From Bog-473 sp035483935 (lineage in GTDB: Bacteria; Actinomycetota; Acidimicrobiia; Acidimicrobiales; RAAP-2), in contig DATHPK010000311.1 of the NCBI GenBank assembly GCA_035483935.1, positions 1 through 5,977 on the forward strand: 5,977 nt of DNA, read 5' to 3'. A model generated the notes under the pieces. It saw only the letters and a program-made list of their open reading frames with translations, did not search any database and was not told where the DNA came from. Each line of letters opens with the position of its first letter. Within the stretch, counting starts at the first letter, position 1. This document shows positions 1-5,977 of this stretch, one piece after another. The position numbers and the translations under genes were made by a program.

Positions 1-834
1 GCCGGGGGCCTTGACGGCCGCCGACTTGAACGTGCCTCGGATCTTGTTGACCACGAGAGTGGCGAGCGCCTCACCCTCGACGTCCTCGGCCACGATCAGC
101 AGGGCCTTGCCCGACTGCATGACCTTCTCGAGCACCGGCACGAGGTCGTGCACGGCGCTGATCTTGGAGTTGAAGAACAGGATGTAGGGCTCGTCGAGCA
201 CCGCCTCCTGGCGCTCGGCGTCCGTCACGAAGTACGGCGAGAGGAAGCCCTTGTCGAACTGCATGCCCTCGGTGAGCTCGAGCTCGATACCGAAGGTGTT
301 GGACTCCTCGACGGTCACCGTGCCGTCCTTGCCGACCTTGTCGATCGCGTCGGCGAGCACGTCGCCGATCGCGGTGTCCGCCGCCGAGATGGACGCGACC
401 TGCGCGATCTCGGTCTTGCCGCCGACCTCGGTCGACTGCTTGGCGATGTTCTCGACGGCGGCCTTGACGCCCTTGTCCATGCCGCGCTTGAGGTCGCCCG
501 GCGCCGCGCCGGCCGCGACGTTGCGCAGGCCCTCGCTGATCAGCGACTGGGCCAGCACGGTCGCGGTCGTCGTGCCGTCACCGGCGACGTCGTTGGTCTT
601 GGTGGCGACCTCCTTGACCAACTGGGCACCCATGTTCTCGAACGGGTCTTCCAGCTCGACCTCGCGGGCGACGGACACGCCGTCGTTGGTGATGGTCGGA
701 GCACCGAACTTCTTCTCGATCACGACGTTGCGGCCCTTGGGCCCCAACGTCACCTTGACCGTGTCGGCCAGCTTGTTGACGCCGGCCTCGAGACCGCGCC
801 GTGCGCTCTCGTCGAATTTCAGGATCTTGGGCAT
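1..834 (-). CDS. groEL: 60 kDa chaperonin GroEL (N-terminal half; cut by the window edge)
   Basis: GroEL (Cpn60/Hsp60) forms the double-ring ATP-driven cytoplasmic folding chamber that works with GroES. The visible 278 codons start MPKILKFDESARRGLEAGVN and read through position 1 without a stop, about half of the usual ~540 aa. The nucleotide-binding equatorial motifs are present: GPKGRNVVIE (residues 31-40), TITNDGVSVA with Asp51, and DVAGDGTTTATVL (82-94) with Asp86, the position of the catalytic Asp. The intermediate domain and the start of the apical domain follow, with typical EESNTFGIELELTEGMQFDK and AEDVEGEALATLVVNKIRGT stretches. The cut falls inside the apical domain. It is the second gene of the operon, 123 nt after groES. 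The ATG at 834 gives the canonical N-terminus. The usual AGANP motif reads AGAAP (residues 109-112), probably ordinary variation. Family assignment is essentially certain. Whether this is the essential or an accessory GroEL copy cannot be told, because the C-terminal tail (GGM-rich or His-rich) lies outside the window. Confidence 0.98.
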   Translation of the reverse strand, partial: MPKILKFDESARRGLEAGVNKLADTVKVTLGPKGRNVVIEKKFGAPTITNDGVSVAREVELEDPFENMGAQLVKEVATKTNDVAGDGTTTATVLAQSLISEGLRNVAAGAAPGDLKRGMDKGVKAAVENIAKQSTEVGGKTEIAQVASISAADTAIGDVLADAIDKVGKDGTVTVEESNTFGIELELTEGMQFDKGFLSPYFVTDAERQEAVLDEPYILFFNSKISAVHDLVPVLEKVMQSGKALLIVAEDVEGEALATLVVNKIRGTFKSAAVKAPG

Positions 835-838
835 GGAA

Positions 839-854
839 CTTCTCGAACTCCTCT
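839..854 (-). promoter_or_regulatory. groEL ribosome binding region
   Basis: On the minus strand two purine-rich stretches precede the groEL ATG at 834. A near-consensus AGAGGAG (848-854) sits 13 nt from the start codon, longer than ideal. A weaker GAGAAG (839-844) sits 4 nt away. Either could serve. No other in-frame start would preserve the canonical GroEL N-terminus. Confidence 0.55.
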
Positions 855-923
855 AGGGGTTGGGGGAATTTGTTGAGGCCGCCGCGCCGGCCCGGGATCA
901 CCGGAGCGGCGGGCAGACCCGTC

Positions 924-949
924 TCGGGCAGACGTCTGTCGCTGCCCGA
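924..949 (-). other. Intercistronic hairpin between groES and groEL
   Basis: TCGGGCAG (924-931) and CTGCCCGA (942-949) are perfect 8-bp inverted arms around a 10-nt loop. The structure begins 8 nt after the groES stop codon on the minus-strand transcript. An overlapping 10-bp palindrome CAGACGTCTG (929-938) offers an alternative fold, and GGGCAGAC is directly repeated at 911-918 and 926-933. No U-run follows the stem in the minus-strand direction, so it does not look like an intrinsic terminator. An mRNA processing, stability or partial attenuation element between the two chaperonin cistrons is the more likely role (inference). Confidence 0.5.
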
Positions 950-957
950 CTGCGTGA

Positions 958-1254
958 CTAGGACAGCTTGGCCAGGACGTCACGGCTCGAGAGGATGAGG
1001 AGGTCCTCGCCCTCGACCGTGATCTCGGTGCCGCCGTACTTGGAGTAGACGACGGTGTCGCCGGCCTTCACGTCCATCGGGATGATCTCGCCGGTGTCCT
1101 CGGAGCGCCGGCCCGGGCCGACGGCGATCACTTCGCCCTGCTGGGGCTTCTCTTTGGCGGTGTCGGGGATGACCAGGCCGGACGCGGTGGTCTCCTCGGA
1201 CTCGCCGGGACGGACGACGATCCGGTCATCGAGGGGGTGGAGCTTCTGCGGCAT
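958..1254 (-). CDS. groES: 10 kDa co-chaperonin GroES
   Basis: GroES forms the seven-subunit lid that caps the GroEL ring and closes the cytoplasmic folding chamber. The 98-aa product has the normal family length. It opens MPQKLHPLDDRIVVRP, the typical first beta strand. The mobile loop that docks on the GroEL apical domain is at about residues 18-36 (EETTASGLVIPDTAKEKPQ), with the hydrophobic LVI docking tripeptide at 27-29. QGEVIAVGPGRR and GDTVVYSKYGGTEI complete the beta barrel, and the protein ends LLILSSRDVLAKLS. The start is fixed by the conserved N-terminus and by a strong ribosome binding site. The reading frame stays open upstream through the operator and promoter, but that extension is not chaperonin-like. 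It is the first gene of the groES-groEL operon, directly under the CIRCE operator, so HrcA-controlled heat-shock expression is expected. Confidence 0.98.
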   Translation of the reverse strand: MPQKLHPLDDRIVVRPGESEETTASGLVIPDTAKEKPQQGEVIAVGPGRRSEDTGEIIPMDVKAGDTVVYSKYGGTEITVEGEDLLILSSRDVLAKLS

Positions 1255-1263
1255 CGGGAGGGG

Positions 1264-1270
1264 CCTCCTT
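1264..1270 (-). promoter_or_regulatory. groES ribosome binding site
   Basis: On the minus strand AAGGAGG, a perfect anti-16S match, lies 9 nt before the ATG at 1254. It decides the groES start against the long upstream open frame. Confidence 0.85.
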
Positions 1271-1279
1271 GGCGGTTCG

Positions 1280-1306
1280 TTAGCACTCTCGTGTTGTGAG
1301 TGCCAA
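1280..1306 (-). promoter_or_regulatory. CIRCE operator (HrcA binding site)
   Basis: Two 9-bp inverted arms, TTAGCACTC (1280-1288) and GAGTGCCAA (1298-1306), flank exactly 9 nt. This matches the CIRCE consensus TTAGCACTC-N9-GAGTGCTAA at 17 of 18 arm positions. CIRCE is the operator of the heat-labile repressor HrcA and typically lies in front of groESL. Here it sits 25 nt upstream of the groES start codon and overlaps the -10 box and the predicted transcription start, so bound HrcA would block initiation directly. If transcribed, it could also fold as an RNA hairpin in the 5' leader. The hrcA gene itself is not in the window. Confidence 0.95.
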
Positions 1307-1333
1307 CATAGCGGGCGCGACAGGGACAGGCAA
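1305..1333 (-). promoter_or_regulatory. groESL promoter, housekeeping sigma type
   Basis: On the minus strand TTGCCT (1328-1333) fits a -35 box and TATGTT (1305-1310) fits a -10 box, separated by exactly 17 bp. The predicted start is near 1298, inside CIRCE, giving a leader of about 45 nt before groES. The -10 box shares two bases with the outer CIRCE arm. This is the expected geometry for HrcA repression of a vegetative promoter. It is called by eye, but spacing, boxes and operator overlap all agree. Confidence 0.75.
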
Positions 1334-1466
1334 CCGGTGCGCCGACGTTGGGACTCCTTTGTGCCCGGGAGGCCGTGAGTCCTGTTCCCCTTCCCCGTTC
1401 CACCAGGTGGGAGAGCGGCGACGCCCGGGCCCCTCGGGCCGGCGGCGAGACCGCTCATGGAGGAGC

Positions 1467-1475
1467 AGGAGGGGG
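1467..1475 (+). promoter_or_regulatory. Ribosome binding site fixing the start at 1481
   Basis: AGGAGGGGG lies 5 nt before the ATG at 1481, with its GGAGG core at 8 nt spacing. An in-frame ATG at 1457 would add eight residues (MEEQEGAP). It has no comparable site before it and would place the strong site inside the coding region. No convincing plus-strand promoter was recognised between the groESL promoter and this gene. Confidence 0.7.
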
Positions 1476-1480
1476 CACCG

Positions 1481-2254
1481 ATGGCCCTGTCGAGATTGAA
1501 CCACTGGCAGCGCGCCTGCGCGCTCATGGGCGCCGCGGTCTTTTTGGTCGCACTCCTGGGCGGGCTGCTGGCGGCTGCCGGGAGCGGTGGTGGGTCGCCC
1601 GCCGTTGCGGCCTCGAACACGTCTGCCGGCGCGGGCTCGGGTTCGGCGCAGCTGCCGGCCGCGGTGAAAGCCGAGGCCGAGCGGGCGCTCGTCCGTTCCT
1701 CCGATCTCCCCTCGGGCTGGGTCGAGAGCGGAGCCATCGCCACGAGCCAGGGCTCAGCCTGGTCGGAACAGTTGGCCGGCTGTGTGGGCGTGCCCGAACG
1801 GATCGCCCGGATCGAGCCGACCAAGCTCAGCAGCCCCAGCTACACGAGCGCGGACCACACCGCGGCCGTCGAGGACAGCATCTCGGTCTACCCCACGACG
1901 GCCGACGCCCGGGCCGCCTTCGCGGCGATGGCCGACGGCAAGACCCCCGGCTGCATGAACGCGATCGGCGGGCAGGCCCTGCGCGCGAGCGTGCAGAACG
2001 AGGCCGGCTCCGGTGCCAGCGTCGGTACGGTCAGCATCACGAAGTTGGCGCCCGGCTCGCATCTAGGCCGGCTGACGGGCTACAGCGTGACCATCCCACT
2101 CGTCAGTGGTGACCGGCAGCTCACCATCACGAGCACGGCGATCCAGTTCGTCCACGGCCGGTTCGTCCATCAGCTCACGTTCAACGGCAACGGGGTCGCA
2201 TTCCCGGCGCTCCTGCAGGTGCACCTGACGCAGGTGGCCGAGGCGCGGAGTTGA
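1481..2254 (+). CDS. Exported or membrane-anchored two-cysteine protein, unknown function (paralog 1)
   Basis: I do not recognise a named family. The 257-aa product has a short basic N-terminus (R5, R11), one hydrophobic segment at about 12-33 (ending FLVALLGGLLAAAG) and a Gly/Ala/Ser-rich linker to about 56. A domain of about 195 residues outside the membrane should follow. The hydrophobic segment could be a signal peptide (AVAA near 41-44 is a possible cleavage site) or an N-terminal anchor. There is no lipobox. The domain shows SSDLPSGW (73-80), a Cys at 101 in AGCVGV, ISVYP (134-138), TPGCM with Cys158, GYSVTIP (200-206) and VHGRFVHQLTF near the end. Cys101 and Cys158 are the only cysteines beyond the membrane segment and may form a disulfide. 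The same landmarks recur in the next gene. The architecture loosely recalls actinobacterial extracellular sensor-like or lipoprotein domains, but no ligand or enzymatic motif is visible. It is divergent from groES and 90 nt upstream of its paralog. Confidence 0.85.
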   Translation: MALSRLNHWQRACALMGAAVFLVALLGGLLAAAGSGGGSPAVAASNTSAGAGSGSAQLPAAVKAEAERALVRSSDLPSGWVESGAIATSQGSAWSEQLAGCVGVPERIARIEPTKLSSPSYTSADHTAAVEDSISVYPTTADARAAFAAMADGKTPGCMNAIGGQALRASVQNEAGSGASVGTVSITKLAPGSHLGRLTGYSVTIPLVSGDRQLTITSTAIQFVHGRFVHQLTFNGNGVAFPALLQVHLTQVAEARS

Positions 2255-2344
2255 GCGGTGCCCGTGTGGCCTGAGCCTTCCGTGCGTTGTCCTGCGTCTA
2301 CCGTTGTCGCATGAGGGGCGGATGAGGTCGAACGTGGCTCGCCC

Positions 2345-3115
<771 letters not shown>

Positions 3116-3153
3116 GCCAGGTCGCGGATCTGCGGGCGTGGCCCCCGAGTGCT

Positions 3154-3210
3154 AGAAGGTCGCGTCATGAGAGCACGCAGTCGGTGAGAATGGACAGGGC
3201 GCGGCCGTGA
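3154..3210 (+). other. Possible leader ORF pair ahead of the alpha-glucosidase
   Basis: AGAAGG (3154-3159) sits 7 nt before an ATG at 3167 that opens a six-codon ORF (MRARSR, stop 3185-3187). Two nucleotides later an ATG at 3190 opens another six-codon ORF (MDRARP). Its TGA stop (3208-3210) overlaps the GTG start of the glucosidase as GTGA. This would pass ribosomes by coupling onto a gene whose own binding site is weak (AGGG at 3196-3199). ORFs this short arise easily by chance in GC-rich DNA, so this is only a possibility. Confidence 0.25.
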
Positions 3211-4820
3211 CGACGACAACCGAGGGAGACGGCCAGGCTGATCCGGCCAGGTGGTGGCGGGGCGGAGTCTTCTACCAGATCTATCCACGCTCGTACGCCG
3301 ACTCCAACGGCGACGGCGTGGGCGACCTGCCGGGCATCATCTCCAAGCTCGACCATCTGCAGCGGCTCGGCGTCGACGGGGTGTGGCTGTCGCCGGTGAC
3401 GTGCTCGCCGGACCGGGACTGGGGGTACGACGTCTCGGACTATCGAGACATCGACCCCGACTACGGGACGCTCGACGACCTGGACCGGCTCGTGCGCGAG
3501 GCGGGGGCGCGGGGAATCCGGATCCTGATGGACCTGGTGCCGAATCACACGAGCGACCAGCACGCGTGGTTCGTCGACGCCCGGTCAGGTCGGGACGCGA
3601 AGTACCGCGACTACTACGTGTGGGCCGACCCCAAGCCCGACGGCAGCCTGCCGAACAACTGGGTGAGCATGTTCGGCGGGCCGGCGTGGGAGCTCGACGA
3701 GGCCAGCGGCCAGTACTACCTGCACAACTTCGAGGCGGGGCAGCCCGACCTCAACTGGTGGAACGAGGCGGTGCGGCGCGAGTTCGACGAGATCCTGCGG
3801 TTCTGGTGGGACCGCGGCGTGGCGGGCTTCCGCATCGACGTGTGCAACATGATGATCAAGGACAAGGAGCTGCGGGACAACCCGCCCGCGACCGAGGACG
3901 ACCCCATAGAACAGCAGTTCATGGGGGTGCGCTACGTCTACAACACCGACCGGCCCGAGGCACACGACATCTTGAAGCACTGGCGGGTGGTGGCGGCGGA
4001 CTATGCGCCGGAGCGCCTGCTGATCGGCGAGACGAACGTGGACACGATCGAGCGGCTGGTGCAGTTCTACGGCAGCGGCCTCGACGAGCTCCACGGCGGC
4101 TTCAACTTCCAGTTCATGTTCTCGCCCTTCGAGGCGGCGGCGTTGCGCGACGTGGTGGAGAAGACCGAGGCGTTGCTGCCGGAGGGTGCGTGGCCGACGT
4201 GGCACGCCTCGAACCACGACTTCTCCCGGTTGTCGACGCGCTGGGCCGGCGGCGACCCGGGCAAGGTGAAGGTGGCGCAGCTGCTGTTGTTGACGTTGCG
4301 CGGGACGGCGTTCCTCTACGCCGGCGACGAGATCGGCCTGGTCGACGGGGACGTGCCGAAGGAGGAGATGCTCGACCCCGTCGGCATACGCTTCTACCCT
4401 TATGCCGGGCGGGACCCGGAACGCACGCCCATGCCGTGGCACGGCGGACCGGGCGGCGGTTTCACCACGCCGGGGGTCACGCCGTGGCTGCCCATGGCCG
4501 ACCCGGCGGCGAACAACGTGGCCGACCAGTCGGACGACCCCGGATCGGTGCTGTCGTTCTGCCGACGCGTCATCGCGGCGCGCCGGGCGAGCGACGACCT
4601 GGCCGTGGGCGCGTACCACTCGCTGCCCTCTGCCGAGGGGACCTGGGCGTACGCACGGGGTGCGGCCACCGTGGTCCTGTTGAACATGTCTGATGGTCCC
4701 GTCGGTTTCGAGAACGTGCAGGGCAAGATCGTCGTCGCGACGGACGGTGGGCTGGAGGGAGCGGTCGCCGAGGGAACGCTCACCCTGGAGCCGTGGAGTG
4801 GGGCGGTCGTCGGAGAGTGA
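3207..4820 (+). CDS. GH13 alpha-glucosidase (oligo-1,6-glucosidase / alpha-1,4-glucosidase group)
   Basis: This predicted cytoplasmic retaining glycoside hydrolase releases glucose from the non-reducing end of short alpha-glucosides such as maltose or isomaltose-type sugars. The 537-aa length is normal for the group. The (beta/alpha)8 barrel begins at GVFYQIYPRSYADSNGDGVG (20-39), whose DSNGDGVGD loop (32-40) is the usual calcium site. Conserved regions follow in order: DLVPNH (109-114), QPDLN (179-183, typical of the oligo-1,6-glucosidase group), GFRIDV with nucleophile Asp211, IGETN with acid/base Glu275, and ASNHD with transition-state Asp338. Domain B lies at about 115-180, and a beta-rich domain C fills roughly the last 80 residues. 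No signal peptide is seen. Val212 after the nucleophile is linked to alpha-1,6 activity in Bacillus enzymes, but is not decisive in actinobacterial clades. RIDVCNMMIKDKELRDNPP somewhat resembles actinobacterial GH13_30-type enzymes. Related transglycosylases are not excluded. The start is the first GTG after an in-frame stop at 3168-3170. The stop overlaps the next gene by 4 nt. Confidence 0.95.
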   Translation: MTTTTEGDGQADPARWWRGGVFYQIYPRSYADSNGDGVGDLPGIISKLDHLQRLGVDGVWLSPVTCSPDRDWGYDVSDYRDIDPDYGTLDDLDRLVREAGARGIRILMDLVPNHTSDQHAWFVDARSGRDAKYRDYYVWADPKPDGSLPNNWVSMFGGPAWELDEASGQYYLHNFEAGQPDLNWWNEAVRREFDEILRFWWDRGVAGFRIDVCNMMIKDKELRDNPPATEDDPIEQQFMGVRYVYNTDRPEAHDILKHWRVVAADYAPERLLIGETNVDTIERLVQFYGSGLDELHGGFNFQFMFSPFEAAALRDVVEKTEALLPEGAWPTWHASNHDFSRLSTRWAGGDPGKVKVAQLLLLTLRGTAFLYAGDEIGLVDGDVPKEEMLDPVGIRFYPYAGRDPERTPMPWHGGPGGGFTTPGVTPWLPMADPAANNVADQSDDPGSVLSFCRRVIAARRASDDLAVGAYHSLPSAEGTWAYARGAATVVLLNMSDGPVGFENVQGKIVVATDGGLEGAVAEGTLTLEPWSGAVVGE

Positions 4821-5977
4821 GCAGTGCGGCCCACGCCCGCGGGCGGCGCGGCCGCGGCGGTTGGGTCACCGGGCTGCTGACTGGCCTCGTCTCGGGTGAC
4901 GAGGATCGGGCCGGCGACGAGGTCGAGCCGGAGGAGGACACTGCGGATGCGGGTCCGGAAGAACCCCGCCGGCGCTACGTGTTGTGCACGACACCGGCCC
5001 AGGGGCACACCGCTCCCCTGTTGGCGCTGGCGCGCCGCCTGGTCGACGAGGGTCACGAGGTCGTCTTCTTCACCACCCCGCGCTACGTCGACAAGGTCGT
5101 GGCGACCGGCGCGTCGTTCGTCCCCTTTGCCGACGAGTACGACGCCCACGACCTCATGGTGGCGAACCCCGACCGCGAATCGTCCTCCAAGCGCGGCGTG
5201 CGAGGGGTCAAGGACGACCTGCGCCGCATCTTCATCGGCCCGATCCCGGGGCAGTGCCGCGACCTGCGGGCGATCCTCGCCGAGCAGCCGACCGATGCGA
5301 TCGTCGTCGACACCATGTTCCTCGGGGCTCTACCGCTCTTGCTCGGTCCCCGATCGGCGCGGCCGGTCGTCGTCTGCGTCGGCGTCATGCCGTACCCCGC
5401 ACGCAGCCGCGACACCGCGCCGTTCGGCGTCGCGCTCCAGCCCGGATCGGGTCCCCTGGCGCGGGCGCGCAACTCCGCCCTGAACTGGATCACCGAGCAC
5501 GGCGCGCTGGCCGACATCCAGCGGTTCGCCCGGCACCGCCTCGCCGAGGCCGGCGTGGCCCGCGGGGGGCGCTTCCCGGGCTACCTCATCGACGTCCCGA
5601 CCAAGGTGGTGGACGCCTATCTGCAGGCCACCGTGGCGGGCTTCGAGTACCCGCGCTCTGACCTCGCGCCGTCGGTGCGCTTTGTCGGCCCGATCCTCGC
5701 CCCACCGACCGCGGAGTTCGTCGAACCCCCCTGGTGGGGCGAGCTGGGCGGCGGTCGCCAGGTCGTGCACGTCACCCAGGGGACGCTCGACAACGCCGAC
5801 CTGGGCCGGCTCCTGCTGCTGACCGTCCGCGCCCTCGCCCACGACGACGTGCTCGTGGTGGCGACCACCGGCGGCCCCGACCCCGAACCGCTGCGCGCCG
5901 GGCTACCGCCGAACGCGCGCCTCGAACGCTTCATCCCCCACGACCGGTTGCTCCCCCACGTCGACGTCATGGTGACC
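4817..5977 (+). CDS. GT1/MGT-type nucleotide-sugar glycosyltransferase (N-terminal part; cut by the window edge)
   Basis: This GT-B fold enzyme resembles the YjiC / macrolide glycosyltransferase group, which transfers a sugar from a nucleotide donor to a small or lipid-like acceptor. The 387 visible codons have no stop. YVLCTTPAQGHTAPLLALAR (54-73) is the typical first strand and loop, with the presumed catalytic base His64 in GHTAP. VVDTMFLGALPLLL and later acceptor-domain stretches follow. The C-terminal donor domain begins near VVHVTQGTLDNADLG (316-330), and RFIPHDRLLPHVDVMVT lies at the edge, just before where the donor-binding HGGxG-type motif is expected. The GTG at 4817 overlaps the glucosidase stop as GTGA, so translational coupling is likely. 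It adds an odd 50-residue N-terminus: arginine-rich, then GWVTGLLTGLVSG (15-27), then 12 acidic residues in 28-49. The only later start near the domain, GTG at 4979, would clip the first beta strand. The acceptor cannot be predicted. Confidence 0.9.
   Translation, partial: MSSAAHARGRRGRGGWVTGLLTGLVSGDEDRAGDEVEPEEDTADAGPEEPRRRYVLCTTPAQGHTAPLLALARRLVDEGHEVVFFTTPRYVDKVVATGASFVPFADEYDAHDLMVANPDRESSSKRGVRGVKDDLRRIFIGPIPGQCRDLRAILAEQPTDAIVVDTMFLGALPLLLGPRSARPVVVCVGVMPYPARSRDTAPFGVALQPGSGPLARARNSALNWITEHGALADIQRFARHRLAEAGVARGGRFPGYLIDVPTKVVDAYLQATVAGFEYPRSDLAPSVRFVGPILAPPTAEFVEPPWWGELGGGRQVVHVTQGTLDNADLGRLLLLTVRALAHDDVLVVATTGGPDPEPLRAGLPPNARLERFIPHDRLLPHVDVMVT

Noticed and set aside
325..336. Possible GroEL oddity: AGAAP in place of the common AGANP motif was considered a sign of a specialised GroEL1 copy (codons lie near 500-508)
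   Set aside because: Single-residue variation here is unremarkable, all ATPase residues are intact, and the diagnostic C-terminal tail is outside the window.
148..876. Long plus-strand open frames opposite groEL
   Set aside because: They lie antisense to unmistakable GroEL coding sequence and read as low-complexity Leu/Gly/Asp/Arg-rich protein, typical of GC-rich shadow frames.
1423..1440. GC-rich inverted repeats (GCCCG/CGGGC and GGCCC/GGGCC) upstream of paralog 1
   Set aside because: Arms are only 5 bp, the two overlapping versions compete, there is no T-run, and such repeats are expected by chance at this GC content.
958..1824. Long minus-strand open frame extending groES upstream to 1824
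   Set aside because: The extension runs through the CIRCE operator, the promoter and the antisense of paralog 1. The GroES N-terminus and its strong ribosome binding site fix the start at 1254.
3147..3155. GAGTGCTAG resembling one CIRCE arm upstream of the glucosidase
   Set aside because: The partner arm at the required 9-nt spacing (3129-3137) matches at only about four of nine positions, so this is a chance half-site.
3251..4693. Long alternative-frame ORFs on both strands across the glucosidase
   Set aside because: They are Arg/Gly/Pro/Ala-rich out-of-frame readings. The GH13 frame carries every conserved region in order.

Overview
The window is about 70% GC, with strongly GC-biased third codon positions and frequent GTG starts. 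Its groESL operon is preceded by a CIRCE operator, the HrcA binding site. The GroES and GroEL sequences look actinobacterial (for example TASGLVIPDTAKEKP in the GroES mobile loop), so a high-GC Actinomycetota chromosome is likely. Acidimicrobiia or a related deep lineage is a guess only. No insertion sequences, tRNA or rRNA genes, CRISPR arrays or phage genes were seen.

Layout. The left part (1-1333) is a minus-strand chaperonin operon. A sigma70-type promoter overlaps a near-perfect CIRCE, followed by groES (98 aa), a 123-nt spacer holding an RNA hairpin, and the first 278 codons of groEL, which runs off the left edge. Everything right of about 1480 is on the plus strand. Two tandem genes (1481-2254 and 2345-3115) encode diverged paralogous exported or membrane-anchored proteins of unknown function. 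Both have a basic N-terminus, one hydrophobic segment, a Gly/Ser-rich linker and a C-terminal domain with two cysteines at identical residue numbers (101 and 158). The second carries a GGGCTC hexamer tandem repeat that encodes its Gly-Ser linker.

After a 91-nt spacer with two possible tiny leader ORFs comes a complete GH13 alpha-glucosidase (3207-4820) with all catalytic residues. Its stop overlaps the GTG start of a GT1/MGT-type glycosyltransferase (4817 to the right edge, N-terminal 387 codons), so the two are probably translationally coupled. The glycosyltransferase appears to carry an unusual basic-then-acidic N-terminal extension of about 50 residues.

How they fit. GroES and GroEL form one folding machine under heat-shock control. 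The hydrolase and glycosyltransferase form a second, carbohydrate-related unit. Nothing ties the two secreted paralogs to either unit beyond adjacency. No clearly new multi-gene system is visible. The best leads are the paralog pair, the coupled hydrolase/transferase pair with its odd N-terminal extension, and the groES-groEL intercistronic hairpin.
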